Source: Pachyseris speciosa
Lineage: Eukaryota > Cnidaria > Anthozoa > Scleractinia > Pachyseridae
Reading direction: 5' to 3'
Assembly (NCBI GenBank): GCA_016490735.1
Contig: JAEMWC010000093.1
Location: 743,501 to 807,500, forward strand
Length of the DNA: 64,000 bases
Shown: positions 36,601-47,680 of the stretch, one piece after another
Position numbering within the stretch: the first letter of the stretch is position 1
How the letters are laid out: every line of letters starts with the position of its first letter
The notes under the pieces: model-generated
The model's database searches: none
What the model was told of the DNA's origin: nothing
What the model saw: the letters and a program-made list of their open reading frames with translations, nothing else
Translations under genes and position numbers: made by a program

Positions 36601-37313
36601 TAAGTTGTAAACTGGATCCCCGTTCTGTTCTTTGTTTGCCAGCATGGCTACGTTCAAAAAAGCGTGGACACTCTCCATGTGTTTTTCCAAATATTTTTGT
36701 AGCACGAGCTGGCCACAGTATTTCTGAATATTAATGCCCACTATCGAAGCTCTTCCATAATTCCATATGGTCGTATCGTTTGTTTCAGCCTTCTTCCCAC
36801 AACGTTTCTTCAGTTAGGTATAGCACTGCTCAAAAGTTCAGAGTTTTTTTTTTCACTAATGAAAGCAAGGAAATCCAACCAGCCAAACCTACATCAGGGC
36901 ACAGTTATTTTTAGGTGTGGCTTGGTTTTGGAGTTTGTCGGATGCTCTAACCACTGAGCTACTGACACCCCAGGTGAGCCAGGTCGTTAATCTAGGTTCT
37001 TATACAATGTGTCTCAGTTCCTTGGGCTCGACAGTGTAAATGGGATTCAGCGTGGTAATGTGATTAATAATGATGACTAGTGTATTGGATTTAGCAACTA
37101 TAGTATTTACTCCAAACAATGATTGATTGATTGACTGACTGACTGACTGACTGATTGACTGACTGATTGATTGATTGATTGATTGATTTTCAGGACTTTT
37201 CTGAAGAAGACTATACCTCGATGCTGGATAGCTGGACAAACAAGCTTTCAAGGTGTCGATGTGGTGAACAGACATGGGGTTTGTTCCATGCAAGGAAACC
37301 CATCAGCTCCTAA
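27682..37313 (+). CDS. Phosphoethanolamine N-methyltransferase, two methyltransferase domains
   Basis: Converts phosphoethanolamine to phosphocholine in three SAM-dependent steps; plant-type enzymes carry both catalytic domains in one chain. Exons: 27682-27877, 30015-30173, 30621-30906, 31245-31424, 32680-32769, 33264-33353, 33460-33582, 34480-34611, 35771-35887 and 37194-37313 (TAA). Frames close throughout and, with one base from an upstream exon completing ATG, give 497 residues, close to plant PEAMT. Domain 1 has motif [10 protein letters not shown] (58-66), CADVT, and [12 protein letters not shown] with FFRESC. Domain 2 has [10 protein letters not shown] (288-297), [22 protein letters not shown] and [14 protein letters not shown], ending [11 protein letters not shown]. 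The intron after 33582 starts with GC. The initiator ATG seems split by an intron (TG at 27682-27683); the upstream exon was not found, so the true N-terminus is unproven. Confidence 0.93.
28201..28446. mobile_element. 246-bp MITE with 9-bp target duplication
   Basis: Tips TAGCCTGCTTGCAG and complement; flanked by GTTCCTCGG (28192-28200) and GTTCCTTGG (28447-28455). Mutator-like by duplication length. In the first recognised intron of the methyltransferase gene. Confidence 0.7.
28750..28820 (-). repeat. tRNA-derived SINE head
   Basis: On the minus strand GTGGCCTAAAGG (A-box-like) and CCCGGGTTCGATGTC (B-box-like) are spaced as in a tRNA, with a loop reading GTG at the anticodon position. The stems are incomplete, so it is not a functional tRNA gene. 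Confidence 0.5.
29219..29418 (+). repeat. Direct repeat, copy 1
   Basis: About 190 bp beginning near CGGGGAACACGGCAGTCC and running to the ACGTGACAACA segment, repeated with roughly 10-15% differences at 29577-29766. Confidence 0.7.
29470..29566. mobile_element. 97-bp MITE between the direct repeats
   Basis: Tips GTAGTCTCTAATTTTTGGCG and complement, GC-rich centre. No clear target duplication. Confidence 0.55.
29577..29766 (+). repeat. Direct repeat, copy 2
   Basis: Partner of 29219-29418, same orientation, offset about 358 bp. Confidence 0.7.
30212..30410 (+). repeat. SINE fragment, tRNA-derived
   Basis: Starts inside a tRNA-like T-arm (CCCGGGTTTGATTCCCGGAC) and continues with a body containing TTGGTTCTCTACTC and GAGAGGTTTTTCTCC, ending in T/A-rich TTTGATTTGATTT repeats. 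5'-truncated. Intron of the methyltransferase gene. Confidence 0.6.
33654..33684. repeat. (CAA)n microsatellite
   Basis: Ten or so CAA units in the GC-AG intron of the methyltransferase gene. A run of 19 C follows at 33794-33812. Confidence 0.85.
34074..34290. mobile_element. About 217-bp MITE
   Basis: Ends CCAGGGGCCTGTTTCTTGAA and near-complement (TTCAGGAAACGGGCCCCTGG) with a second inner pair around GTAAGTTAATGGGCC and GGCCTGGTAATTAC. Harbinger-like tip sequence, target duplication not clear. Confidence 0.55.
37120..37187. repeat. (TGAT/TGAC)n microsatellite
   Basis: Tetranucleotide run ending seven bases before the final methyltransferase exon; it overlaps the place where a polypyrimidine tract would be expected. 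Confidence 0.85.
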
Positions 37314-37535
37314 GAGCTTGCATTGGAGCTTCTTCAAACTAACATCAGATTGCACAGAACTTTCTTCAAGGAATAAGCCAAGATCAAACGTCGTACTGAG
37401 TACGACGTTTGCCCGATTGCATATGAAATTCACTGTAGATAGGCTGTAGAGCAAATCAGTTTTGTCTGCTTGTTTGCCTGTGTGCAGTTACTTCCCACTT
37501 CCTGCTTTTTCGTCCATTGGATCATTAAGTTGAAA

Positions 37536-37779
37536 AGTCCCGGTTAAACAATCAAACATTTTCATCTTAAATTTTGCCTTACGGACAAATGTTTGATCGT
37601 TTAGCCACGTGCCAGCAGAGCTCGCTCTAACGGGAAAAGCAACCAACTGGAAACACATGACGTCGAAATTTCGCGAAAATCCGCGCTCTGTGGACTCACT
37701 TTTTGTCCATTAAGCTACCGAACGTTGTGTTTTGCAAACACAATGTTGGACGAAAATGTTTGATCGTTTAGCCGGACCT
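37536..37779. mobile_element. About 244-bp MITE, PIF/Harbinger-like, decayed
   Basis: Tips AGTCCCGGTTAAACAATCAA and AGGTCCGGCTAAACGATCAA (inverse). Related in tip sequence to the elements at 20831, 40286 and 41879, but the flanking triplets no longer match. Confidence 0.55.
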
Positions 37780-38279
37780 TAACACGAAACCCTCACCAAA
37801 AAATTTTGAAACGTACATGTCTGTATTACACGAATAACAGCCTGTTTATAGAAATGTACCATTATTATGAAGAAGTGAATACCGCTAACAGTGTTTTAAA
37901 GAATAAAAATCACCAAATATATCATACTTTTTAAATTATGGGGCAGAAAATATAAAGAACAAGTCCAAAATTAATGGTAGTTTTGTTCAGTTTTGTTTTG
38001 TACTGTTCATAATCATTTTTCAGCTATCTTGCTGCAACCAACAAATATTCCAATTCGATTTTTTTTATGAAGGTCATTGTTAGAAAAATTGAAAAAGATT
38101 AAAAATTAATATATTATTTTAATTTATATCCGTTAGTCTTAAACGCTATTTAATGAGTAATGCTCAGTGTGTAGCTAAAATCCACAAAAATAAAAAGTTC
38201 AGTTTTGTTGAGACAGTTGTTAGAATGTAGTTTTTATCGCCGAGCCAACTCGTACTATGGTCAAGAAGACGGAAACATG
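37780..38279. other. Intergenic, no supported feature
   Basis: AT-rich. AATAAA at about 37905 is a candidate poly(A) signal for the methyltransferase gene, though nearly 600 bp from its stop codon. Confidence 0.35.
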
Positions 38280-38425
38280 TCGTATGCAATGCAATCATGC
38301 AACGCAATGGAATGGAACGCAATCAGGTGCAATCCAGCGCAATAGAATGCAATGCAAGCGTGCTATCAAACACAATAATATGCAATGCAAGCGTGCAATC
38401 AAACGCAGTGGAATGCAATGCGTCA
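38280..38425. repeat. Degenerate tandem repeat of CAATGCAA / GCGTGCAATC units
   Basis: Repeated short units such as GCAATGCAAGCGTGCAATCAA; open frames on both strands come from the periodicity. Confidence 0.6.
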
Positions 38426-38633
38426 TTTTGGGAACTCTTTTAGGGAGGAGGAGAAGGTTTTGTTCCTTTACTAATTCTGCCACACCGACGCCACACCATG
38501 GACAGTTACAGCGAGAGCCTGGGGTATAATTTGTGAAAAGCAACTGGAACACGCCATAACCGTTTCGACACTCCCGTTAGGAATTCTGGTCTAACTCCAT
38601 GATACACTTTTGTTTTCATTAGAATGTCTTATT

Positions 38634-38635
<2 letters not shown>

Positions 38636-38676
<41 letters not shown>
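38636..38676. repeat. (TAA)n microsatellite
   Basis: About 41 bp of TAA. A second run is at 39076-39111. Between them are short symmetrical CCAATCA motifs and no gene. Confidence 0.85.
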
Positions 38677-38678
<2 letters not shown>

Positions 38679-39075
38679 CAAAACCAAAGTAATTACTCTG
38701 ACCAATCACAACAGAAGTAAGTAGTGCAATGAGCCAATCAGAATACGAAGCAATTTCAGCTAGCTGACACACGCGCGTGCAAGTCACGATTGGTTTTGAT
38801 TTTGCTTCTTATTGGTTGAGAAGTGGCGCGAATTTTCCTGGCCAATCACAGAGCAAAGCAATGCAAAACCAAAGCAAAGCGAGAATTACTTTCGACACTC
38901 AATTGAAAACCGCTCTATTGCGCAAATATCAATTAAAAATTTTCATTTGCGCATTACAGACAAATTCTAATTCTTCTACTTAAAACATAGAAACAACGCC
39001 AATTCCTAGTACACATCAAAAGTCACCAACTAATTATTCCGCAAAGATCCTATTTACAAATCCTACTTAATAATT

Positions 39076-39112
<37 letters not shown>

Positions 39113-39469
39113 CAACTAGAAAATGCCTTTTGAAACAAATGAGCAGAATGCTGAACCGAGACTGAACTGATTGTTGTTGTTGTTTTTATGCTGCTGAAAA
39201 AAAAGAGACAAATTTTACGCTTGCTTGCTCAAACCAAAACATCGTTAAACGTACCTGTTACTATGAAAACCGAAATAAAAACAACGCTGCTGCGCTTTTA
39301 TTTGCCTCGCCTGCAAACAGGCCCCTTTTTGGGGTTAATGCGGCGAGTGAACAGGTCCCTCTCCCCAGGCCTCTCTCAGGTTCCGGCACTAAAAACTGAA
39401 TCTGAATGGACTACTATGAACCGTTTGAAGATCACAAGGTTGACATTATTAACAGCCTGCAGCATACCA

Positions 39470-39720
39470 CAAGAGCACTATTATAATGAGGCAAATGATT
39501 CGGTGACAGAAAACGGCATGATCGTGAACCCCGACAACATGCTATGGTTTTAGGGACCACTGACCACACATGAATTCTCTTTTCCTGTCGAGGACTCCCT
39601 GGACTTGCTTGGAATGACTATTGATAACTGATCAGTTAAACTTCAATGAACATGTATCTTCAGTATGTAAAAAAAGTCAACAGTCAATTGAATGTATGTT
39701 TCGCTTTAACCTGCTATCAG
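39470..39720 (+). pseudogene. CR1/L2-like LINE reverse transcriptase fragment
   Basis: Broken frames read NGMIVNPD, then SLDLLGMTIDN, then LNFNEHVSSVCKK and MFRFN, the usual order around the thumb region of CR1/L2-type reverse transcriptases. Stops interrupt it. Frames around it (39188-39470 and 39737-39991) may belong to the same decayed element but are not recognised. Confidence 0.55.
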
Positions 39721-40285
39721 GCGTTCTCGTTTTCTCTTGTACACCGTGCCGCCACCCAAGAACACCCGATCGCAGGTTAACTTCGCTTGGTTGTTGTATT
39801 TCAGACGGTTTTTCAAACACTTTGTAACTGACGATAATGTTTGCAACATCGAAACATGTTTTATAAATTTAAAAAAATGTATATCTGATCTTTTTAGAAA
39901 CTGCGATCTTTTTGCTACTCTCTCGATCATTTGTATTCTACTCTACTTTCTTGGGCGCGAAAGTATGGTTGTCACGACATGCAGTGGATAGGCTAGACAC
40001 TTTGCGGGAATCAATCCGCGCTAGATTTTCCGGAGTTTATCCGTCAGTATGAAATACTAACCCTGGACCTCATACCACGAAATAAAAAGCAAACTTATTG
40101 CATACTTCTGCTTATTGCTAATCAGCTGTACAAACGAAACAAAGTTAGTTTCCACGACTTAAAATTCTGCAGGACAAACAGCATTACTATACAGCAACTG
40201 CGGGGAATCACTCTGAACAACGTGCAGCTTCACGCCATAAATGGAAACTAACAGCAAAAAGGAACTGGCAGAATTCACAGCGTAA

Positions 40286-40564
40286 AGGCCGGTTTACTTA
40301 GGCGATTTTTGTCGCGCAACTCGATGCAATTTTTGTCGCGCTCAAGCTCAATTTAAGTAGAATTTTTTGCCGAGACATACGGCGATTTGAGATGCAACTC
40401 ACTAAACACGGTTTTATCAAAAAATAGCTGCAAATGTTTCGAGTAAGTTGGAAATCCCAGCAATATCACGCCGTAAATTGCACTGAAAGTCGCACCTGGT
40501 TTACACGTGCCAGTTTGAAGTTTAAACTTTACGCGCGACAAAAATCGCCTGTGTAAACAGGCCT
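40286..40564. mobile_element. 279-bp MITE, PIF/Harbinger-like
   Basis: Tips AGGCCGGTTTACTTAGGCGA and AGGCCTGTTTACACAGGCGA (inverse), then GATTTTTGTCGCGC on both sides. TAA at 40283-40285 and 40565-40567. Confidence 0.75.
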
Positions 40565-41878
40565 TAAAAAATACTGTCACATGGTTTTAGCAAAAAGAAA
40601 AGCGGAGAAACAAAATGATAATGGCAGGATAGCCACGATTCCGGTTCGTAAACGAACTTTTTTTTTTCCTGAGCTTTATTGAGAAACACACAATATAGAT
40701 TACAATACAGAGAATTACAAATAACAAATACTAAGGACTACACTCAAGCTACACTGAACTACTGGGGTTAAGGTTAATGATTCAAGGTGTTCTATTTACA
40801 AAAATATATCTATATTAACCCCCATCTAGACTGCACGATCTCTTATTCGTTATAATATTTTACTTGTAACTTATTCTTAAAAATTAAGTAAGTGTTACCG
40901 AAGCAACTTTTCAGGATGGAATCTAGAATAGAACTTCACTTTAAATTCTTCTAAGGATATCTTATTTTGTGCTAATTTTTGCGTGTACAGATAATATTTA
41001 ACAAAGAGGAGGGTACAGTTTAATTCGAGCTCGTCGATATTTTTAGAAAACAAAACCCAAGTAAGATGAGTTTTACCTACGAGCCCAAAGCGCTTAGCAT
41101 ATGTTCACGAATTGATTTTTTCCTAATTGCCCAATCTTTGACAAATTATGTTTCTCAGGTAGGTACTAAGGTCTCTACTGCTCCAGACCACAAGGCAATA
41201 AAAATTAATTTAACAAAGGTAAATGAAACGCGTGGACCAGGTTTATGGAAATTCAATAATTCCTTAGTGGACGACGAAGAATATATCAAACTGATTAAAG
41301 AAAATTATTCTGTCATAAGCAACAAATACTCCTATTTGGAAGACAAAAGGTTAAAATGGGAACTTATCAAAATGGAAATAAGAGTGCTTACCATCACTTA
41401 TTCAAAGCAGAAAGCAAAAATTCTCGCAAAAAGGAACAAGACCTTTACGATCGACTGGAAGAACTAGACAATGTCCTTTCCCAAGAAAATAACGCTGATG
41501 AAATTAAAGAAAAACAACAGGAATACATCAGACTAAAACAGGAACTTTCCCTACTTTATGAAAACAAAGGGAAAGGTGCAATCATCCGCTCTAAAGCCAG
41601 GTGGATTGAGCAAGGCGAACAGCCAACAAAATACTTCTTCAATTTAGAAAAGCGAAATTATAATCGTAAAATAATCAGAGAAGTGAAACGGCCGGACGGA
41701 GAAATTTTGCATGAAGAAAAGGACATATTAATGTATATTGAAAATTGTTATAGAGATCTGTTTACATCCAACCACGTGGAAGGTACAAGCAACTCATTCG
41801 AATCTTTTGTCGAGAACCTTGAAACACCAAAACTTCAAGATAACGAACGAGCCAAATTGGAAGGAGAAATCTCTCTTA

Positions 41879-42803
41879 AGGCCCGGCCAAACGGATCCAA
41901 CATGTTGATGCAACATCGTCCAACATTGTTGCATCCAACATGTTGCACTCGTTAGGCCACCATGTTGCACGATGTTGCATGATGTTGGATGATGTTGGAC
42001 GAAGTTTGATATCCATCAAACATCGTCTTCAACATCATCCAACATTTCTTTTGTTCTCAGGTGTGAACAACAATGTTGCACTCGTTTGGCCACTGTTTTC
42101 AACAATGTTGAACGCGCGCATGCCCACTAAGCTGACTTTGCGGTATCTGTATTCATTGTTTATACTTGCTTCGCGCGTTGCCGCGTGAGTGTTCAAGATA
42201 CAGTATCACAAACGAGCAAAGTTTTCGATGTCTCGACGAAGAGAGCTCTAACACAAGCGATCTCTCTTCAAAAAGAAAGCGAAAGGGAAAAGGAGTAGCT
42301 GTAACTGTCGGCCAGCGAAAGCGAAAAGATTGTCTTACGCGGAGATCGAAAGACTTAAGCCTGGTTTTCACTAGCGACGCAAGCACAAGCGCAAGCATAA
42401 GCAGCTTATGCTAAGTGAAAACGAACGCTACGCAAGCGAACGCAAGCATAAGCGCAAGCACAAGGAAAAGGAAAAATTTTGATCCTTACGCTTGCGCTTG
42501 CGCTGATGCTTATGCTTGCGTTAAGCCCGTTTTCAATAAGCGCTCTTGTGCTCGAGTCGCTAGTAAAACCAGGCTTTATGTACAGTTAACGGTTTCGCAG
42601 CATTTTCTGGGCTAACAAAGACACTATGGCACGGGTTTGTTTTCTAAGGAGTTTTGGTAAATTTTGGTCCCAAACCCTTGAGACCAAGTGTTGAATCCAA
42701 CATGTTGCATTCGTTTGGCCACCTCGTTCAACACTGTGCAACATCGTCCAACAATGTTGGATTCAACAATGTTGGATGATGTTGCACTCGTTTGGCCGGG
42801 CCT
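41879..42803. mobile_element. 925-bp PIF/Harbinger-like MITE nested in the LINE
   Basis: Tips AGGCCCGGCCAAACG and complement; TTA at 41876-41878 and 42804-42806. Both ends carry arrays of ATGTTGGATGATGTTGCA-like units. The LINE reading frame resumes directly after the second TTA, which fixes the borders. Internal open frames (for example 42166-42414) have no recognised domain. Confidence 0.85.
42358..42575. mobile_element. 218-bp MITE nested inside the 925-bp MITE
   Basis: Tips AGCCTGGTTTTCACTAGCGA and near-complement; TTA at 42355-42357 and 42576-42578. The centre is an imperfect palindrome of GCAAGCATAAGC units. Confidence 0.8.
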
Positions 42804-43942
42804 TTAAAGAATGTAAAAATGTTGTGCGGACATTCGCTAAAGAGAAATCACCAGGTGATGACGGATTCACGTGGGAGTTCTACAACTGCTTTTTTGACTT
42901 GTTGGGACAAGATTTAGTTGAATGCTTTAACACGTCATTTAGAGAAGGTGAAATGTCGATTTCTCAGAAACGAGGTGTAATCACTCTATTTCAAGATTTG
43001 CACATAAAGAATATATACAGGTGATTAGAACAAAAGGATATAGCACTCTAACACCTAAAGACGATTCAGATCTTACTGATCTCTCTAACTGGCGACCAAT
43101 AACTCTCCTTAATATAGATTACAAAATTGCATCCAAAGTTATAGCTAAAAGAATAGAAAAAGTCCTAACGCACTTAATCAATCCGGATCAAACAGGTTTC
43201 ATTAAAGGGAGATACATTGGCCAAAAGGTCAGACTGATGAACGACATCTTAGAACAAACAAGCTCCAAAAATATACCAGGTATACTTCCGCAACTCGACT
43301 TTCATAAGCGTTTGACACAATTGAATGGAATTTCATCCAGAAGACGATATCTTTCTTCAATTTTGGTGATGACACCAAACGTTGGCTTTCCACTTTCTAT
43401 ATCAACTCTGCAACCGCAGTTTTAGACAAAGGTTTTTGTACCAGCTATTTTCAGTTATCAAGAGGGGTGCGACAGGGCTGTCCCCTGTCCCCGTACTTAT
43501 TCACTCTCGCGGTTGAGCTTCTGGCTTGTAAACTTAGGCAAGACAAGGAATTACACGGTTTAACAGTTTTTGGTAAAGAATTCAAAATTGGCCAATTCGC
43601 TGATGACACCACCCTATTTTGTGAGGATAAGGACTCTGTTAGGAGAGCTATTAAAGTGTTGAATGAATTTGGTGATCCATCAGGCTTGCGGCTTAACCCA
43701 TCCAAAACTAAAGCTTTGAGGCTAGGTCCCTGGAGGTATTCTAAAGAAAAACCTTTCGGATTCAAATGGCCAGAGAGTCCGATTAGAGCCTTGGGGATCT
43801 TCGTCTCATATGACATACAAAAAAATGACAATTATAATTTTAAGGAAAAATTGCAAAAATTGAAACTGTTCATGATATCTGGCAGTCTCGAAATCTTACA
43901 CTTTTCGGAAGATGTCTCATAACAAAAAGCGTAAGCGAACTT

Positions 43943-44319
43943 AATTTTTGCGCCACGTAAGTAGGATAAAACATCATGTTTTTCAATTTAATATATTTGT
44001 AAGCTATGCTTACATCTGAATCGATCGACAGAACGGCTAAAAAGGAGTAGAATGGTAGGAAACTTGAACTTATGACAATTTAAAGTAAAGTTCTTTTTAC
44101 AGATTTTAAAACTACATTGTAGTAATAAAATAAAACTGAAAAAAATAAAAACAAGCTCTTTGCAAGCAAAACATTATCACCGCGCGCAAATGATTCTAAA
44201 TGACGCTTAAGTTTCACGTCACAAAGGGAGACTGACAGAGCAAAAGAATTGACAGAGTTGTCGGTCACAGCGTACAGTCACTGTCAAACTATTTCGAAAA
44301 ATAGAGAGCGAGAAAAACA
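43943..44319. promoter_or_regulatory. Presumed promoter region of the coiled-coil gene
   Basis: The 377 bp between the LINE target duplication and the first ATG of the coiled-coil gene. No TATA box or other element stands out, so this is by position only. Confidence 0.3.
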
Positions 44320-47300
44320 ATGAAGCAAGAAGATCGTGTTTCAGGTTAGTAAACGCATTAACTCTTCAAATGAGACGCGAAAAGTTTCAAATTTGAATTT
44401 TTTGGGAATAAAAGCTGTAATGCGCGAGTTTTCGAAAATCCCGTGGAAAGCTTTCCGATGAAAACTCGGGAAAACTGGAGTGATCTGGAGTGCGCGTGGA
44501 TTTCAGTTGCTACAAATCTTAACAGTTTGGTGTTTCAGCGGAGTTTCTAAACAAATCGCAGCGTTGTGGATGATTAAGGATTTTATTTGACTGGTTTGAA
44601 GGGAAAAGAAAGATCACAAACTGTTTATTTGTTTATACCTTGGCTCGAGCGCGAAACCTTGGAAACGCAAATTGGCACGCGCCATGGCAACAACACGTCA
44701 CCAGCGGTACGGCGATCGTTATTTCGCAAGCGCTCGTACAGCAAATAATTTTAAATCCCTTGGAAGCTAACACTTTCATATCCATAGATAACCGAAAGCA
44801 AACTGGAAGGAATATAAATTTTTACAGTATGATAACCTTTCGGTAGAATGATAGAGAAAAAAAAACTTTTGTGGCAAAAGGTAAATTTAAAAGCGTCCGA
44901 ACACGTTACTCTCTTTCTCTCTCTTTCTACTTAGCGCCTCAAATCTTCATCTGTTGTTCTCGTTATTAATTACCCAGATTTCAGACTTCTTTGTAGTTCA
45001 TAACACAATTCACGGAATAGTTCTCTAAGTCTGATGTTTCCTCTACGTGACAAAAATCCGACTATGTTCTATCTAGAAAACAAGAATATCCCACTGAAGA
45101 AGTTGAAAGGAAAACTCTCAAAGGCGATCAAAGAGCACAAGGTAAGTTAAATTATTACCCCCAAAAAGTTATAAAACATTTTCAAATGTAGTTTATAAAT
45201 ATTTAAAACAGAAAAATAAATTATCTATTAAATACCACAGCAGCGACAGCATCTTGCGCGCAAATACCAGTTGGGACTAACATTATTATAACAAGGAATA
45301 AGCCTGTCCCTTTGCTTCTTGGTATACATGGTTGCAAAAGGAGTGTCATTACCAGCTAAATGACTATTTTAAACGGCTTACCTTTCAGCAGTTCAAGTGT
45401 CTCAATTTAGCAGTCGTCCACCCCGATCCTCGCTGTAAGGCGGCCGTTTGATTTGCCGACTGGTTCATTCGTAATGACAGCCACTGATTGCATTGCTAGC
45501 ACGCGCTACATTGTGAGATGGCGCGCACAATATTGCAACCGCATTTTACTTTTTAAATTCAACACCACATAATTAAATGTATCATTCTTCAATAGAGTAT
45601 TGGTTTTCTTAAAGGATGATTTCTTTTGTTTGTCATTTAACTCAGAAAGTTGGAAAGTAAATAGATAATATGTTTAATATATTATCATTTTGGTGAATAA
45701 TGTCTTTGCGCAAAAGTGAACGATCTTCCGATTAACCAGATTGGGGATTGCGTAAAAAAAAAAAAAGCATGATCTGAACCAGTTTTTCAGTTGGCTGGCC
45801 GTTGAAAGAACATTGGCTTATCTAGCTGGTTTATGAATTACCCAGTAATAACCTACTTTCTTCTGATTTACTAGAGCCTGACTGAGAGCATCTCAAAGGC
45901 TGAATTGGAATTGGAAAAAATAAAGGAGTTTAAGATCGACCAGTAAGTATTGCAATGCTTTTTAATAAAGTACATCAAAGTTACGCGAAAATAACTTGTT
46001 TATTATCTTCATAATCTAACTATAAAAAAAAATTCCGAGCATAGCTGGCTACCAAGCACAGATTTACGGATCGGATAGAAGTGTATTTTCGTCGTTACAG
46101 CTCATTCCATCATACGTCATTGTATTAGGGCAGCTGAACTTATCGAACCTTCCTCGCAAACAAACTGCCCTTTTATTCCCTAAAAATAATTAAGTAAACA
46201 GTATTTTTCTTTACTGGAATTTTGTCGTGTATGGTTATAAATTGGTGAGCTGGGGAAGAGACTGAGAGAAGTTTTTGCAGGTAGCACCGCGTCCGAAACA
46301 TTTGTGGGTTTCCTGACCTCTCAGCTCTGTCAAAATGTGCCAGCAGCCGACAAATTTGCAGCCTATAGTCAATTATTTGCCCCTTACTTCACTGGGATTT
46401 CTCTAGCAGTCAAGGTTTGCTGGCAGTTGCTGCCTACTGCTCCAGCTATGCTGCCAGCCACAACAAAACATTTTGACAGGACTGTCTCCACATTACCCAA
46501 CTCCCTCCCTCCACCCTCTTGTCCGCGCAACCTTTTTTTCCGTCTGATAGTGGTCTGAAGGAGAAAACTTTCATTTCACTTTACTGACGACCCCCAAATT
46601 TTGACCAAACAAAATTATCTCCCTGTATTGTTTCTGTGCCATGAAACGTTTCAGAGTTTCACAGTTATAGGATATGATCTTTAGTATATATTTGAAGAAA
46701 ACAACGTTCAAAATGAAATTACGGCGAATGGCGGATCTGTGTAAGTGAGAACTCAGCGGGATTTGCGGGATCGCCGGACATGTTGGTAAAGAGAAATATC
46801 TTGTCTTTCAGATACTTTTTCCGAAATGCATCTTTCAACTGTTTGAAAATTAAAAACCCATACAAAATTAAATTCAATCTCATGTTCACCGAAATATCAG
46901 GCCCTCAAGCATGGCCATTTTCCTTTGGTTTAGTGAAAAGACAAATGGATTGACAGCCATCAACGCAGAAATCACACTACTTCTCGTTTCTAATGTAATG
47001 CCTGCATTTAAACTTAAATAATATGTTTTAAGAATAATTATCTGTTTGTAAAACCATTACACGCCTTAGAAAGTCGAATTAAATTGTGCTGCGAAAGATT
47101 AGGGCCAGCTAGTATTTTACGTTCGTCATCATAATCATTTACTGAAATGGTAACGTTTCGCGCGTTTATCCTTCGTCGCAGCCTTCACTCTGATATAAAG
47201 GGCTGTCTGGGCTGAAGGTCAAAACGTCAAGCATTAGCACATAAAACCAAACATTATTTCTTACTCCCGAAACCTACTCCCTTGATCACTGAAACCAAGA

Positions 47301-47608
47301 TAATGGCTCAGGTTCCAGAAAATGTGTCAAAAACTGGCCAAAAAATCGCTTTATAAATAGTCTAAACATTGTATTAAGTATGAATAATGTCGACTACAAA
47401 ACTACAAAACTTCTTGGTTCAGTATTCCTGGCTTTATCTAGATCTACAGTTCCCCAGAAATAGCGTTCTCAATGCCTTAACGAATATTTGCGTGTCCTTT
47501 TTCAATATCTAAGTCATTGCCCGGGACAATTCTAAATGGACTCTCCTAGAAGCTCGCGAACCTAGCTCTTAAGCAAAGTAATGCCAATCTCAGCAGCGCA
47601 AAGGACAC

Positions 47609-47680
<72 letters not shown>

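Larger units (their letters stand above)
40660..43929 (-). mobile_element. L1/Tx1-like LINE, 5'-truncated and 5'-inverted (twin-primed)
   Basis: The 3' end is on the minus strand: from about 41050 to the stop at 40895 it encodes LFVKYYLYTQKLAQNKISLE and FHPEKLLR, then AATAAA (40680-40675) and a poly(A) tail (poly-T at 40658-40667). The upstream part, 41048-43929, lies in plus orientation with the end of the endonuclease (SRIDFFLIAQS) and the reverse transcriptase, including IEQGEQPTKYFFNLEK, SNWRPITLLN, GVRQGCPLSPYLF and catalytic FADDTTLF. The whole is flanked by CGTAAACGAACTT (40647-40659) and CGTAAGCGAACTT (43930-43942), a near-perfect target duplication. Frameshifts, stops and a 925-bp nested MITE make it inactive. 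Confidence 0.85.
41048..43929 (+). pseudogene. LINE reverse transcriptase segment in inverted orientation
   Basis: The open segments are 41048-41460 (endonuclease end and linker), a frameshift near 41440, 41440-41878, an interruption by the MITE, 42807-43005, a 56-bp insertion bounded by repeated CACTCTA near 42985-43052, 43053-43300, another frameshift, and 43440-43920. The Gly-Asp-Asp-Gly (SPGDDG) motif at about 42850 and FADD at about 43600 are recognisable. Confidence 0.8.

Noticed and set aside
36556..36741. 61-codon minus frame starting [12 protein letters not shown]
   Set aside because: No recognised domain and no supporting signals. It could be a fragment of a decayed element, but I cannot support a gene.
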